Shown: positions 45,923-54,550, counted from the first letter of the stretch. The stretch is DNA of 64,000 nucleotides from an uncultured Spirochaetaceae bacterium (GCA_944392935.1 CALXYI010000047.1:56651-120650), one strand, 5' to 3'. Made by a program: numbers and translations. The notes: generated from the letters alone by a model not told the origin.

Positions 45923-47273
45923 TACGATCTACGACAACTACGAGCAGCTATACGATCATGGCAATCAGAAGCTCCGCAAGGCAGCCCTGGATATCGCTGA
46001 AGCAGGTATCAGGAGCGTCATACCATATGACAGGACAAAGCAGTATGTCTCGCTTTCAGGGAACGTGCTCAGGGTCTCTGACCAGGAGTTCGATCTGGAC
46101 AGGGTCGGCAGGATCTATGTCGTCGGTGTCGGCAAGGGATCCTATCCTATCGCACAGGCTCTCGATGAGATACTCGGAGACCGGATAGAGGAGGGCTTCC
46201 TCGTCGTCAAGGAAGGCGAGAAGCGCCGTCTGGAGCATATCGAGGTATTCGAATCCAGCCATCCGTTCCCGGATGAGCGCAGCGTGGAAGGGGCACGCAG
46301 GATCAAGGCCATACTGGACAGGGCTGGGAAGGATGATATCGTATTCGCAGCTGTCACAGGGGGATCATCCGCTCTCGTGAACATGCCTGCCGATGGCATA
46401 ACGATCGACGAGATGCAGTACACGAACAAGCTCCTCCTGCAGTGCGGGGCGGATATCGTGCAGATGAATGCGGTCCGCAAGCATCTATGCAATCTCAAGG
46501 GAGGACGCCTTGTGCAGTACGGGCAGCCTGCCATGGTGATCACATTCACGCTCGACACGAATACCCCGGGCATGCCGTGGCCTGACCTCAGCCTTCCCGA
46601 TCCTTCGACATTCCAGGATGCGATGAAGGTCCTGCATGATTTCGATCTCTGGGACAAGGTCCCTGGATCAATACGGAGAAGGCTTGAGCATGGCTCGCGG
46701 CATCCTGAGCTGGAGACCCTCAAGAGCCTTGACGGCATGAATCAGATGCTTCTGAGCGTCGGCAATCAGCGTGTTGCCTGCGCTGCTGCCGCCGCAAAGG
46801 CAAGGGAACTCGGATATACCCCCTACATACTCTCGGCCTGCATAGACGGAGAGGCCAAGGACGCCGGTATCTTCCTTGCGGGAATCGTGAATGAGATCGT
46901 TGCCTCAGGCAATCCCTGCAAGCGTCCCTGTGCGCTTATCAGCGGTGGAGAGACCACCATAAGCATCATCGGGAAGCCGGAGCCGGGCGGTCCGAACCAG
47001 GAAAGCGTCTTCGGCTTCGCGAAGAAGCTCAGGTCGAGGGACGAGATGGCTTTCGTCTGCATAGATACCGATGGCACCGATGGCCCGACGGATGCTGCCG
47101 GCGGCATAGCCGATGGCTATACGAAGGAGAGGATGAAGGAGAAGGGAATCGAATTCAACGATATCTTCACCAGGCATGGCACATACAAGGCCCTCAATGA
47201 TCTTGGTGATGCCATCTATACAGGCAATACCGGCACGAATGTCATGAACCTCCGTGTCGTGGTGGTAGGTTGA
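45912..47273 (+). CDS. Glycerate 2-kinase (DUF4147/MOFRL family)
   Basis: A 453-residue kinase of the GckA/TtuD-like family, which phosphorylates D-glycerate at C2 to 2-phosphoglycerate. The N-terminal DUF4147 domain has VVGVGKGSYPIAQAL, ESSHPFPDE and VTGGSSALVNMP. The C-terminal MOFRL domain has ISGGETTI and DTDGTDGPTDAAGG. Older annotations call this family hydroxypyruvate reductase. ATG 45912 is chosen over an upstream frame because GAGAGG lies just before it; it overlaps the racemase gene by 11 bp and ends 1 bp before the enolase-like gene. The product would feed directly into enolase. Confidence 0.9.
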   Translation: MRSDTIYDNYEQLYDHGNQKLRKAALDIAEAGIRSVIPYDRTKQYVSLSGNVLRVSDQEFDLDRVGRIYVVGVGKGSYPIAQALDEILGDRIEEGFLVVKEGEKRRLEHIEVFESSHPFPDERSVEGARRIKAILDRAGKDDIVFAAVTGGSSALVNMPADGITIDEMQYTNKLLLQCGADIVQMNAVRKHLCNLKGGRLVQYGQPAMVITFTLDTNTPGMPWPDLSLPDPSTFQDAMKVLHDFDLWDKVPGSIRRRLEHGSRHPELETLKSLDGMNQMLLSVGNQRVACAAAAAKARELGYTPYILSACIDGEAKDAGIFLAGIVNEIVASGNPCKRPCALISGGETTISIIGKPEPGGPNQESVFGFAKKLRSRDEMAFVCIDTDGTDGPTDAAGGIADGYTKERMKEKGIEFNDIFTRHGTYKALNDLGDAIYTGNTGTNVMNLRVVVVG

Positions 47274-47274
47274 T

Positions 47275-48492
47275 ATGGACAGCATAAAGAGAATAGAGGC
47301 CAGGGAAATACTCAATGCGAAAGGCAACCCTACAGTCGAGGTGCTCCTTGAGACTTCATCAGGGCATGTGGCCATCGCTTCGGTACCCAGCGGTACATCG
47401 ACAGGCTCATACGAGGCATATGAGCTCCATGATGGCGGTACGCGGTATGGCGGAAAGGGTGTGAGGCATGCTGTCGGCAATGTCAATTCGGCAATCGCTC
47501 CGCGTCTGGAGGGGATGTCCCTTTGCAGCCTTGAGGAAATCGATGATGAGATGATCCGCCTTGATGGAACCGAGAACAAGTCCCATCTGGGGGCCAATGC
47601 TATCCTGGCGGTCTCCGTAGCGGCAGCCAAGGCTCGCGCCATGGCCTTGAAGGAGCCCCTGTACAGGACGCTGACCCACCGCAGCAGCTATTCGATCCCC
47701 TCTGTGATAGCGACTGTCATCTCCGGCGGCGAGTTCTCTCCGTCCGGACTGGAATTCGAGGATTACCTCTACATCATGAAGGACTTCAGATGCTTTCCCG
47801 ATGAGCTTGAGTCCCTGGTGGCGATGAGACGCCGCCTGGAGAAGGACCTCACTGCCAGATACGGCTCGTTCCCGGAGGATGGCGGTGCGCTTGCGGCCCC
47901 TATCGCCACGACAGGGGAAGCATTCGAGGCGATGCTCCTGGCTGCAGAGGAATGCGGCTGCGGCGGCAATGTCACGCTGGGGCTGGATGTGGCGGCATCC
48001 GAGCTGTATGACAAGGAAAGCAGGACATACAAGGTGAAGGGAGGAATCGGGACAGAGGCGCTCTGCGATTACTACGGGCAGCTCATCTCCTCGTATCCGC
48101 TCACATATATAGAGGATGGCTTCGATGAGGATGATATCGATGGCTTCAGGCTTCTTGCAGGCTATGGGAGGAAGATACAGAACGTAGGCGATGATCTCTT
48201 CACCTCAAGCGTGAAGAGGCTTGAGAAGTACCATGATGCAGCGAACGGGCTTCTCCTGAAGATAAACCAGATCGGGACGGTCACGGAAGCCATCAAGGCA
48301 GCAGAGTACGCGCAGTCCCATGGGATGGATGTCACCGTCTCCCTGAGGTCAGGGGAGACGACCGATGACTTCATCGCGGATCTCGCTGTAGCTGTCGGGG
48401 CAAGGCAGATCAAGCTGGGGTCTCCCGTAAGAGCCGAAAGAAATGCAAAATATAATCGCCTTCTGAGGATATCAGAGGATATTGAGAGGTGA
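47275..48492 (+). CDS. Divergent enolase paralogue
   Basis: A 405-residue member of the enolase family, slightly shorter than the usual 420-435. The metal ligands (Asp238, Glu280, Asp306), the base Lys329 (LLLKINQIG), Arg358-Ser359, Lys380 and the mobile loop SGTSTG (residues 40-45) are kept. Several normally invariant positions differ (yeast numbering): His159 is Phe154, Glu168 is Asp163, the acid Glu211 is Asp202 (PEDGGA for GDEGGF), and His373 is Leu357 (SLRSGE for SHRSGE). It may still convert 2-phosphoglycerate to PEP, or dehydrate a related 2-phospho acid. Its place after a glycerate kinase supports a catabolic role separate from the housekeeping enolase. Confidence 0.85.
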   Translation: MDSIKRIEAREILNAKGNPTVEVLLETSSGHVAIASVPSGTSTGSYEAYELHDGGTRYGGKGVRHAVGNVNSAIAPRLEGMSLCSLEEIDDEMIRLDGTENKSHLGANAILAVSVAAAKARAMALKEPLYRTLTHRSSYSIPSVIATVISGGEFSPSGLEFEDYLYIMKDFRCFPDELESLVAMRRRLEKDLTARYGSFPEDGGALAAPIATTGEAFEAMLLAAEECGCGGNVTLGLDVAASELYDKESRTYKVKGGIGTEALCDYYGQLISSYPLTYIEDGFDEDDIDGFRLLAGYGRKIQNVGDDLFTSSVKRLEKYHDAANGLLLKINQIGTVTEAIKAAEYAQSHGMDVTVSLRSGETTDDFIADLAVAVGARQIKLGSPVRAERNAKYNRLLRISEDIER

Positions 48493-48494
48493 TT

Positions 48495-49175
48495 ATGAAA
48501 AGGTCTGTCGAAGCCCGTACCGTAACCGATGCAGTCTATGATGCACTGTATCACGATATCATAAATCTCCGGTTCCAGCCGGGGGAGAAGCTTTCGGAAG
48601 CCAGGCTTGCCGAGCTCTATGGAGTGAGCCGCGATCCTGTAAGGAAGAGCATCTCCCGACTGATCCAGGATGGGCTTCTCATAAGCAGGCCCCAGTGCGG
48701 GACCATCGTCAGCGGCATATCGATCCAGCAGGGCATGGATATGTGCGAGATAAGATGCCTTATGGAGACATATGCCGTGAGGAAGGCCGTGGAGAATATA
48801 TCCGAGGAGACCCTGCAGGCCCTGCTTGCGGAGCACAGGGACATAGAGCGGCGCATGGCAGGCGACGACAGCGAGAGGATAGAGCAGGAGATCTACAGCC
48901 TTGATGACCGTATGCACAAGGCGATATACGAGGCCTCGGGCAACAGTATGATCGAGAGTGTCATCGGTTCATACGATTTCATCATAAAACGCATCCAGAT
49001 AGCCAATATGAAATGGCATAAGAGGAAGACGGCGACGATGAAGGAGATGGGTGCCATCCTGGAAGCCCTTGAGGCACGTGACACGGATCGAGCTGTGAAT
49101 GCGATGAGCATCCACATCGATAATATCAGGAAGACAGTCGCATTGCCGACTGAGGAAAAGGAGGAAAAAGAATGA
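48495..49175 (+). CDS. GntR-family regulator, FCD subfamily
   Basis: A 226-residue regulator. The winged helix-turn-helix (about 8-75) contains FQPGEKLSEARLAELYGVSRDPVRKSI split over helices 2 and 3. The C-terminal FCD domain (about 85-215) is all-helical with the Asp/His pattern (DDRMHKAIYEASGN) that binds a metal and a carboxylate ligand. ATG 48495 is preferred to GTG 48489, with AGAGG 5 nt upstream. It sits in the middle of the operon it probably controls through the palindrome at 44598. Confidence 0.92.
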   Translation: MKRSVEARTVTDAVYDALYHDIINLRFQPGEKLSEARLAELYGVSRDPVRKSISRLIQDGLLISRPQCGTIVSGISIQQGMDMCEIRCLMETYAVRKAVENISEETLQALLAEHRDIERRMAGDDSERIEQEIYSLDDRMHKAIYEASGNSMIESVIGSYDFIIKRIQIANMKWHKRKTATMKEMGAILEALEARDTDRAVNAMSIHIDNIRKTVALPTEEKEEKE

Positions 49176-50152
49176 GGAAAGCATTGCTGGCATTGGTTGT
49201 CATGCTTCTCGTCTCTTCGGTCGCGTTCGCAGGCGGGCAGGCTGAAGGCGCGGCTGAGGCGAACTATCCCACCAAGGAAATCACCTTAATCATCCCATGG
49301 AATCCCGGTGGAACGAACGACCTGATGGCACGCGCCATGCAGCCTGTATTCAAAAGCATGTACAATGCCGATCTTGTTGTCAAGAATGTACCGGGCGGCG
49401 GTAGCGCTGTCGGTATTCTCGAGGCTATGAACTCGAAGCCCGACGGGTATACGCTCGGCCTTGCCACAAGCTCATTCCTTGCCCTTATGGCACAGGATAT
49501 GGTGGATTGCGAGCTCGATGATGCGCTCAACATGATGAGCGTTGCCGAGGAGCCTATCATCATCGTCGTCAAGAACGGCGGCAAATACGATGATGCTGAG
49601 GATCTCATCGAGGCTATGAAGGCCAATCCCGGGCAGATATCATGCGGTATCCCAGGAACGAACAATGTCAACCAGGCATATGCCACGCTTCTGCAGGAGG
49701 CTGTAGGGTCGACATTCAACTTCATGCCGTTTGATGGTGGTTCGAGAGTTGTCGCCGAGGTCATCGGAGGACATGTGGACTGCGGTGCCCTCAAGCCGAG
49801 CGAAACACTCACGCAGGTTAAGGCCGGCGAGCTGAAGATAGTAGGCGTGTTCAATACCGATGGCATCGGCATCCTTCCTGAGGTACCGACATTCGAGTCC
49901 CTTGGATACGATGTATTCAGGCTCGGCAATATCCAGCAGACTGCATATCTGATGGGACCGAAGGGAATAGATCCGGCAATCCAGGCAAGGATAATCGATA
50001 TGTTCTCCGCTGTCTGCAGCAGCGATGAGTACAAGGAGTTCTGCGATGGAGTCGGAATCCAGCTGAATATCAAGTCGGGTGAGGATTTCCAGAGCTATAT
50101 CAACGAGATCTACACAGGTCTTGAGAAGGCCGCAGCCGAGCTCTTCGTCTGA
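49172..50152 (+). CDS. tctC: Tripartite tricarboxylate transporter substrate-binding protein TctC (second system)
   Basis: A 326-residue Bug-type binding protein. The signal peptide ends near VAFAGGQAEG. Family motifs are IIPWNPGGTNDLMAR (the carboxylate-binding loop), NVPGGGSAVG and ADGYTLG-like KPDGYTLGL. ATG overlaps the GntR stop by 4 bp and has a GGAGG site. The acid captured is presumably the substrate of the racemase-kinase-enolase set. It is only distantly similar to the TctC at 39703, which predicts a different ligand. Confidence 0.95.
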   Translation: MRKALLALVVMLLVSSVAFAGGQAEGAAEANYPTKEITLIIPWNPGGTNDLMARAMQPVFKSMYNADLVVKNVPGGGSAVGILEAMNSKPDGYTLGLATSSFLALMAQDMVDCELDDALNMMSVAEEPIIIVVKNGGKYDDAEDLIEAMKANPGQISCGIPGTNNVNQAYATLLQEAVGSTFNFMPFDGGSRVVAEVIGGHVDCGALKPSETLTQVKAGELKIVGVFNTDGIGILPEVPTFESLGYDVFRLGNIQQTAYLMGPKGIDPAIQARIIDMFSAVCSSDEYKEFCDGVGIQLNIKSGEDFQSYINEIYTGLEKAAAELFV

Positions 50153-50212
50153 TATCTTCTTTTGACATGACCAGGCTGCTGCCTTTGCGCGGCAGCCTGC
50201 CAGGAGGCCTAT

Positions 50213-50695
50213 ATGGGTGATAGGAAAACGTCCACTGCGAAGTGGTACGAGAATATTGTTTACATAATCTGCCTTGTTTTCTTCTCGATCGAGCTGCATG
50301 AGGCTCTTGCCACAAAACCCAGAGCCGTAAATGGAATGCAGTCGATGACATTCCCCAAGGTGATATTCGGCATAATCATCGTCATGTGCGCGGTGAAGCT
50401 GCTGATGAACATAATCTGGATGATCCGTTCCGGTGAGTACGGATTCGAGCTCTTGGACAGAAGGATCCTGATTTCCCTTGTGATGATAATTGTCTACGCT
50501 GCGCTGTGGCAGATCATAGGGTTCGGACTCAGCTCCGTTATCTTCGTGACGATCGAATCGAAGCTGCTCCGGAACAACGCGCCATGGCTGCATTGCGCTC
50601 TTGTCGGATTGGGTACGACCGTCGTTCTCTATTTCGTATTCGGGTTCCTCTTCAATGTGGATTTCCCCGAACCGATCCTTGAAATGATCATGTAA
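50213..50695 (+). CDS. tctB: Tripartite tricarboxylate transporter, small permease TctB (second system)
   Basis: A 160-residue membrane protein with four predicted helices, the variable small subunit of a TTT transporter. The N-terminus is followed by a short periplasmic part with ATKPRAVNGMQSMTFPKVI, the TctB-typical region. It lies between tctC and tctA with a ribosome site GGAGG, and starts 60 bp after tctC. Confidence 0.88.
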   Translation: MGDRKTSTAKWYENIVYIICLVFFSIELHEALATKPRAVNGMQSMTFPKVIFGIIIVMCAVKLLMNIIWMIRSGEYGFELLDRRILISLVMIIVYAALWQIIGFGLSSVIFVTIESKLLRNNAPWLHCALVGLGTTVVLYFVFGFLFNVDFPEPILEMIM

Positions 50696-50706
50696 GGAGG
50701 GATGAT

Positions 50707-52203
50707 ATGGAATTCTCTGCTGAACTGGCCGGGATTGCCAGCATACTTCTCAATCCCATCTCCCTGCTGTGGATTCTCTTCGGCACATTCGTAGGTCTTG
50801 TCTTCGGAGCGCTTCCGGGACTTAGCGCGACGATGGGTGTCGCGCTTGTGATACCATTCACATTCACGCTCGAGCCAGTCATTGCGATAAGCATGCTCAT
50901 CGGCGTGTATATCGGAGGAATAGCGGGAGGCGCTGTCTCCGCGATCCTGATAAACATACCAGGAACCCCATCTTCTGTCGTGACGACCATAGATGGCTAT
51001 CCCATGGCACGGAAAGGGCAGGCTCCGAGAGCTCTCGGATGGGCCGCCTTCGCCTCTGGATGGGGAAGCATCGTAAGCTGGCTGCTCCTCATCACGATCG
51101 CTCCGCTGCTTGCGAAGATATGTACGGGCTTCGGCTCTCCTGAGTATGCGGCGCTCGCATTCTTCGGACTCTCGATCATCGCAGCTGTCTCCGGTGATTC
51201 GATATCGAAAGGCGTCATCGCAGGGCTTGTGGGCGTTTCGCTCTCCTTCTGCGGCATCGATCCCATCTGGGGCAATACGAGATTCACGTTCGGAAGCGTC
51301 AACCTTATGGGCGGCATCAGCACGGTAGCGGCTCTCATCGGCCTCTATTCCATCCCGTCGATCCTTTCCAGCTGCCTTGACAAGGATAACAGGAAGATCG
51401 ATTCCAAGGATCTCACGATAAAGAACATCGTGCCTCCCTTCAGGGATCAGTGGAAGCGGAAGGTGAACATCATACGCTCAAGCCTTATCGGTACATTCAT
51501 CGGAATCATCCCTGCGACAGGAGGCAACATCGCGGCATTCCTCGCGTACGACCAGGCGAAGAGGTTCTCCAAGGAGCCTGAGACATTCGGCAAGGGCAAT
51601 CCCGATGGCATCATCGCCTCAGAAGCCTCCAACAACGGAGTCTGCGGCGGTGCGCTTATCCCGATGCTCACCCTCGGCATCCCCGGCGACAGCGTCACCG
51701 CTGTCCTCCTGGGAGGCCTGATGATACATGGGATCTCCCCGGGGCCGCAGCTCTTCTCGGAGAATCCTGACTTCATCGCGGGTATATTCACATCGGTATT
51801 CGTTGCGACGATCTTCATGGTCCTTATCCAGGTATTCGGCATCAAGATCTTCACGAAGACCCTCAATGTCCCTGTGAATTACCTGAGTGGCATACTTGTG
51901 GTGCTTTCACTTGTCGGATCCTTCGCGATAAGGCAGAACTTCTTCGATGTAATGCTCACCCTTGGCTTCGGCCTGATCGGATTCTTCATGAGCAAGGGCG
52001 GCTTCCCCGCAGCTCCTGTAGTCCTTGGCCTTGTCCTCGGAAGCATGTTCGAAGGTGAGTTCCGCCGTGCTGTGAAGCTCGGAGGCGGAAGCCCGATGAT
52101 CTTCCTCCAGCGCCCCGTGGCCCTGATCATAATCCTCCTCGCCATTGCGATCATCATATCGTCGGCAGTGAAGAGCCGCAGGGGAAGGAAGAAGGAAGCC
52201 TGA
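50707..52203 (+). CDS. tctA: Tripartite tricarboxylate transporter, large permease TctA (second system)
   Basis: A 498-residue permease with about eleven helices. Conserved loops are GALPGLSATMGVALVIP near residue 38 and GIIPATGGNIAAFLAYDQ near residue 265; the later LGIPGDSVTAVLLGGL is also present. It is the last gene of the larA-like operon and is followed by a strong hairpin terminator. Compared with the TctA at 38169 the second loop has Thr-Gly-Gly for Gly-Ala-Gly, a sign of separate specificity groups. Confidence 0.95.
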   Translation: MEFSAELAGIASILLNPISLLWILFGTFVGLVFGALPGLSATMGVALVIPFTFTLEPVIAISMLIGVYIGGIAGGAVSAILINIPGTPSSVVTTIDGYPMARKGQAPRALGWAAFASGWGSIVSWLLLITIAPLLAKICTGFGSPEYAALAFFGLSIIAAVSGDSISKGVIAGLVGVSLSFCGIDPIWGNTRFTFGSVNLMGGISTVAALIGLYSIPSILSSCLDKDNRKIDSKDLTIKNIVPPFRDQWKRKVNIIRSSLIGTFIGIIPATGGNIAAFLAYDQAKRFSKEPETFGKGNPDGIIASEASNNGVCGGALIPMLTLGIPGDSVTAVLLGGLMIHGISPGPQLFSENPDFIAGIFTSVFVATIFMVLIQVFGIKIFTKTLNVPVNYLSGILVVLSLVGSFAIRQNFFDVMLTLGFGLIGFFMSKGGFPAAPVVLGLVLGSMFEGEFRRAVKLGGGSPMIFLQRPVALIIILLAIAIIISSAVKSRRGRKKEA

Positions 52204-52232
52204 AAAGGATTCCCATATAGGTTTTCATAACA

Positions 52233-52262
52233 CCCGTTCCATACCGTTCGGTGTGGAGCGGG
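52233..52262 (+). terminator. Terminator of the larA-like/TTT operon
   Basis: A 14-bp stem with two G-U pairs (CCCGTTCCATACCG with CGGTGTGGAGCGGG) and a TT apex that would open to a tetraloop, 30 bp after tctA and followed by ACTTTCATTT. Confidence 0.75.
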
Positions 52263-52311
52263 ACTTTCATTTCCTCTTGACTCTTCCTCTCCGATGCTCC
52301 AGTGTTGCTGT

Positions 52312-52830
52312 ATGATCCGCAGGGCAGCAGAGAGCGATATCATGGCAGTTGCTGCGATATACAGCAGCATCCATGATGCAGAGGAGCGAGGGGATACTAC
52401 GACAGGATGGATACGCGGCGTGTATCCCACGGAGGATACGGCCAGGGAGGCCTTGTCACGCGGTGAGCTCTTCGTCGAAGAGCATGATGGTGCTGCCGTC
52501 GGGGCTGCCATCATCAACAGGAGGCAGGTCGATGCCTATGCTGAAGGCGCCTGGCGGTACGATGCAGCAGATGATGATGTCATGGTCCTCCATACCCTTG
52601 TGATATCCCCGGAATGCTCCGGGAAAGGCTATGGCCGCAGTTTCGTGCGCTTCTATGAGGAATATGCCCGCAGCTGCGGCTGCCATTACCTGCGGATGGA
52701 TACGAATGCCAGGAACGTGAAGGCACGTGCGATGTACCGTGCCCTGGGATACAGCGAGATCGGCATTGTCCCGACAGCCTTCAACGGTATCGAAGGCGTT
52801 GAGCTCGTGCTTATCGAGAAGGCTCTCTGA
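52312..52830 (+). CDS. GNAT family N-acetyltransferase
   Basis: A 172-residue acetyltransferase. The acetyl-CoA loop is intact as CSGKGYGRSF, after HTLVISPE, and the NVKARAMYRALGY motif follows. It is a paralogue of the protein at 17700 (shared RGVYP, SRGELF/ERGELY and HTL features) but with the full pyrophosphate loop. ATG 52312 is taken as start, though no clear Shine-Dalgarno precedes it. The stop overlaps the next gene as TGATG. Confidence 0.85.
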   Translation: MIRRAAESDIMAVAAIYSSIHDAEERGDTTTGWIRGVYPTEDTAREALSRGELFVEEHDGAAVGAAIINRRQVDAYAEGAWRYDAADDDVMVLHTLVISPECSGKGYGRSFVRFYEEYARSCGCHYLRMDTNARNVKARAMYRALGYSEIGIVPTAFNGIEGVELVLIEKAL

Positions 52831-53265
52831 TGGAAAGCGCGGAAGAGTACATTCGGAATGAGGTGCACAGGCTGTACTGGCTCTATGATGAGAACTGCGC
52901 CAGGACAACGCTGCGCATACTCTCCTCCCTTTTCACCATTCCGCTGGAGAGCCAGACGCTCGATGCTGCCTCCGGGCTTCATGGGGGAGGCGGATACAGG
53001 GCCCAGTGAGGCCTGGTGGAAGGTTCGCTGATGTCCATCGGCATCCTGGCAGCCATCCATGGAAGGAGCACTGCAGAGGCAGCCTCTGCCTGCAGATCCT
53101 TCGCGGAGAGCTTCGAAAGGGAAATTCGGATCGCTCCAATGCCGAGTACTCAGGCCCGGCGGATTCCCTGCGGATGATCCTCCTCATCGTTGCGAGGAGC
53201 TTACATGCAGCGCGATCCTGTTCTCATATCATTTCATTGCCGGAGTCCTTGCAGGCTCATGGTAG
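52830..53265 (+). pseudogene. C_GCAxxG_C_C-family redox protein gene with in-frame TGA and frameshift
   Basis: The reading frame from ATG 52830 gives the start of the C_GCAxxG_C_C family: YDENCARTTL (Cys23) and DAASGLHGGGGYRAQ. Codon 60 is TGA (53007-53009), exactly where the family has the Cys of CGAxxG; the same frame continues as GLVEGSLMSIGILAA and further family-like sequence. Near 53121-53125 (GAAATTC) the match moves to another frame: REFGSLQCRVLRPGG, then two more Cys, up to TAG at 53263. Either the gene is dead, or the TGA encodes selenocysteine and the frameshift is a sequence error in a short A run. No convincing SECIS hairpin was seen by eye. Confidence 0.75.
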
Positions 53266-53366
53266 ATGGAAGCCGAAGGGAGCATGGAGTGGAACTGCGG
53301 GATCCGCTATCAGCGGAACACATGTGATATTGTGATCTGGCTGGATATGATTCACTATATAAGCAT

Positions 53367-54236
53367 ATGAAACGCCTCTTGAGACTGTTCATGCTGATCC
53401 TCTGCCTGCTGCTTGGATGCCAGATGCCAGGTATTGATGATAATGGTACAGCTGTAGAAGACCCAGGTAATGCACCAAGCAATCCTGATGATACCCAAAC
53501 CCCAGCCCCTCCAAGCGGAACAGAGGATGATCCATCCTCTATGCCGGACTATACGATAACATTCCCGGAGAAGCCTGGGATCTCCGGTACTGCACAGCCT
53601 CCGATGGAGATGCAATCAGAACTGATCACGAGGATCCTCGCAAATTCGATAGGAAACTCTGCATATGGAGGAAATGCCTCCCTTGTCCTTGATGCAGCAG
53701 AGGAATATGCGAAGGAAAATCCAAGCAAAGATCGCAATGACAGGCTTAGGGAAGTCAGTGATTACATGTATCGTGATGTCTGTATATCCGGTTGGTTCAC
53801 CATTCCTGAAGGATCATTTGACACACCTGCTGACATAGGCCCCTGTGATCTTGATTTCTCGATTTCCTCAGAAGCAGGGAAATCAAGGGGACGGATCGCT
53901 ATGGGCATTGAGCAGAAGACCCTTATCTTTGCAGAAGATGTGGTCAATTACATCCCGCAAGGTGAAGGGTGCGTAAGCAGGATCAGCGAAGGGTTCGTAT
54001 ATCTGAATATGGATCCAACCTCTCTTCACGTGATAATAGCAGCCGGATTTGAAGACAATGGAAAACCCCATAGCATTTACTATGAACAGAAATCCAATCC
54101 GTCTGATCAGGAATCAGGTGAGTTCGGCGGAGATTCCTTATGCATACTTGATGAGGCGAATATCGATTATGTCCTTTTCGGGTTTGATACCGGTGCGCCT
54201 ATGCCTGAGATGCCTTTGGGCATTGCCCGCAAGTGA
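53367..54236 (+). CDS. Putative lipoprotein of unknown function
   Basis: A 289-residue lipoprotein: signal peptide, lipobox LLLGC (Cys18), then a long Asp/Pro/Asn-rich linker to about residue 75 and a globular part with several cysteines. I do not recognise a domain. Base composition is lower in GC than the neighbours, with more AAT/GAA/ATT codons, which hints at recent arrival or relaxed constraint. There is no ribosome site; TATATAAG lies just before the ATG, so it may be leaderless. Confidence 0.72.
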   Translation: MKRLLRLFMLILCLLLGCQMPGIDDNGTAVEDPGNAPSNPDDTQTPAPPSGTEDDPSSMPDYTITFPEKPGISGTAQPPMEMQSELITRILANSIGNSAYGGNASLVLDAAEEYAKENPSKDRNDRLREVSDYMYRDVCISGWFTIPEGSFDTPADIGPCDLDFSISSEAGKSRGRIAMGIEQKTLIFAEDVVNYIPQGEGCVSRISEGFVYLNMDPTSLHVIIAAGFEDNGKPHSIYYEQKSNPSDQESGEFGGDSLCILDEANIDYVLFGFDTGAPMPEMPLGIARK

Positions 54237-54517
54237 CTGTATATGCGATGGTATGAGTGATTCATGAGGATCGTATCCTCGATATCCGGTTGCATGATAT
54301 CCATTGACATGCAGAACCACCATGGGCAAGGAAGCCTCAGGGGAGGAGCTGGCAACGGCGAGGAAGGGAAGGAGCTATATGGCAGAGGGGCGGTAAGGTG
54401 AGATGGCCTGTATGCGGTGTCCCTGGGTTCTCTCCTGCGGTACTATAGGGGCACTGCAGATACGGATCCCACGCAATTCCGTAAAGACCCGCATTTCCCC
54501 TCTGGAATGACTGGATG
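54237..54517. other. Gap without a recognisable gene
   Basis: About 280 bp between the lipoprotein gene and the tRNA terminator. I see no gene, repeat or clear promoter. The next features downstream are on the minus strand. Confidence 0.5.
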
Positions 54518-54543
54518 AAAAAGGACTCCCGTGCAGGAAGTCC
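54518..54543 (-). terminator. Terminator of tRNA-Arg
   Basis: On the minus strand: 8-bp stem GGACTTCC with GGGAGTCC (one G-U pair), loop TGCAC, then TTTTT. It starts 8 bp after the tRNA 3' end and is a textbook intrinsic terminator. Confidence 0.85.
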
Positions 54544-54550
54544 CTCTTCG

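Noticed and set aside
53010..53060. SECIS hairpin after the TGA in the C_GCAxxG_C_C gene
   Set aside because: Only short 4-bp pairings such as GATG with CATC could be found by eye; this is not enough to claim a SECIS element.
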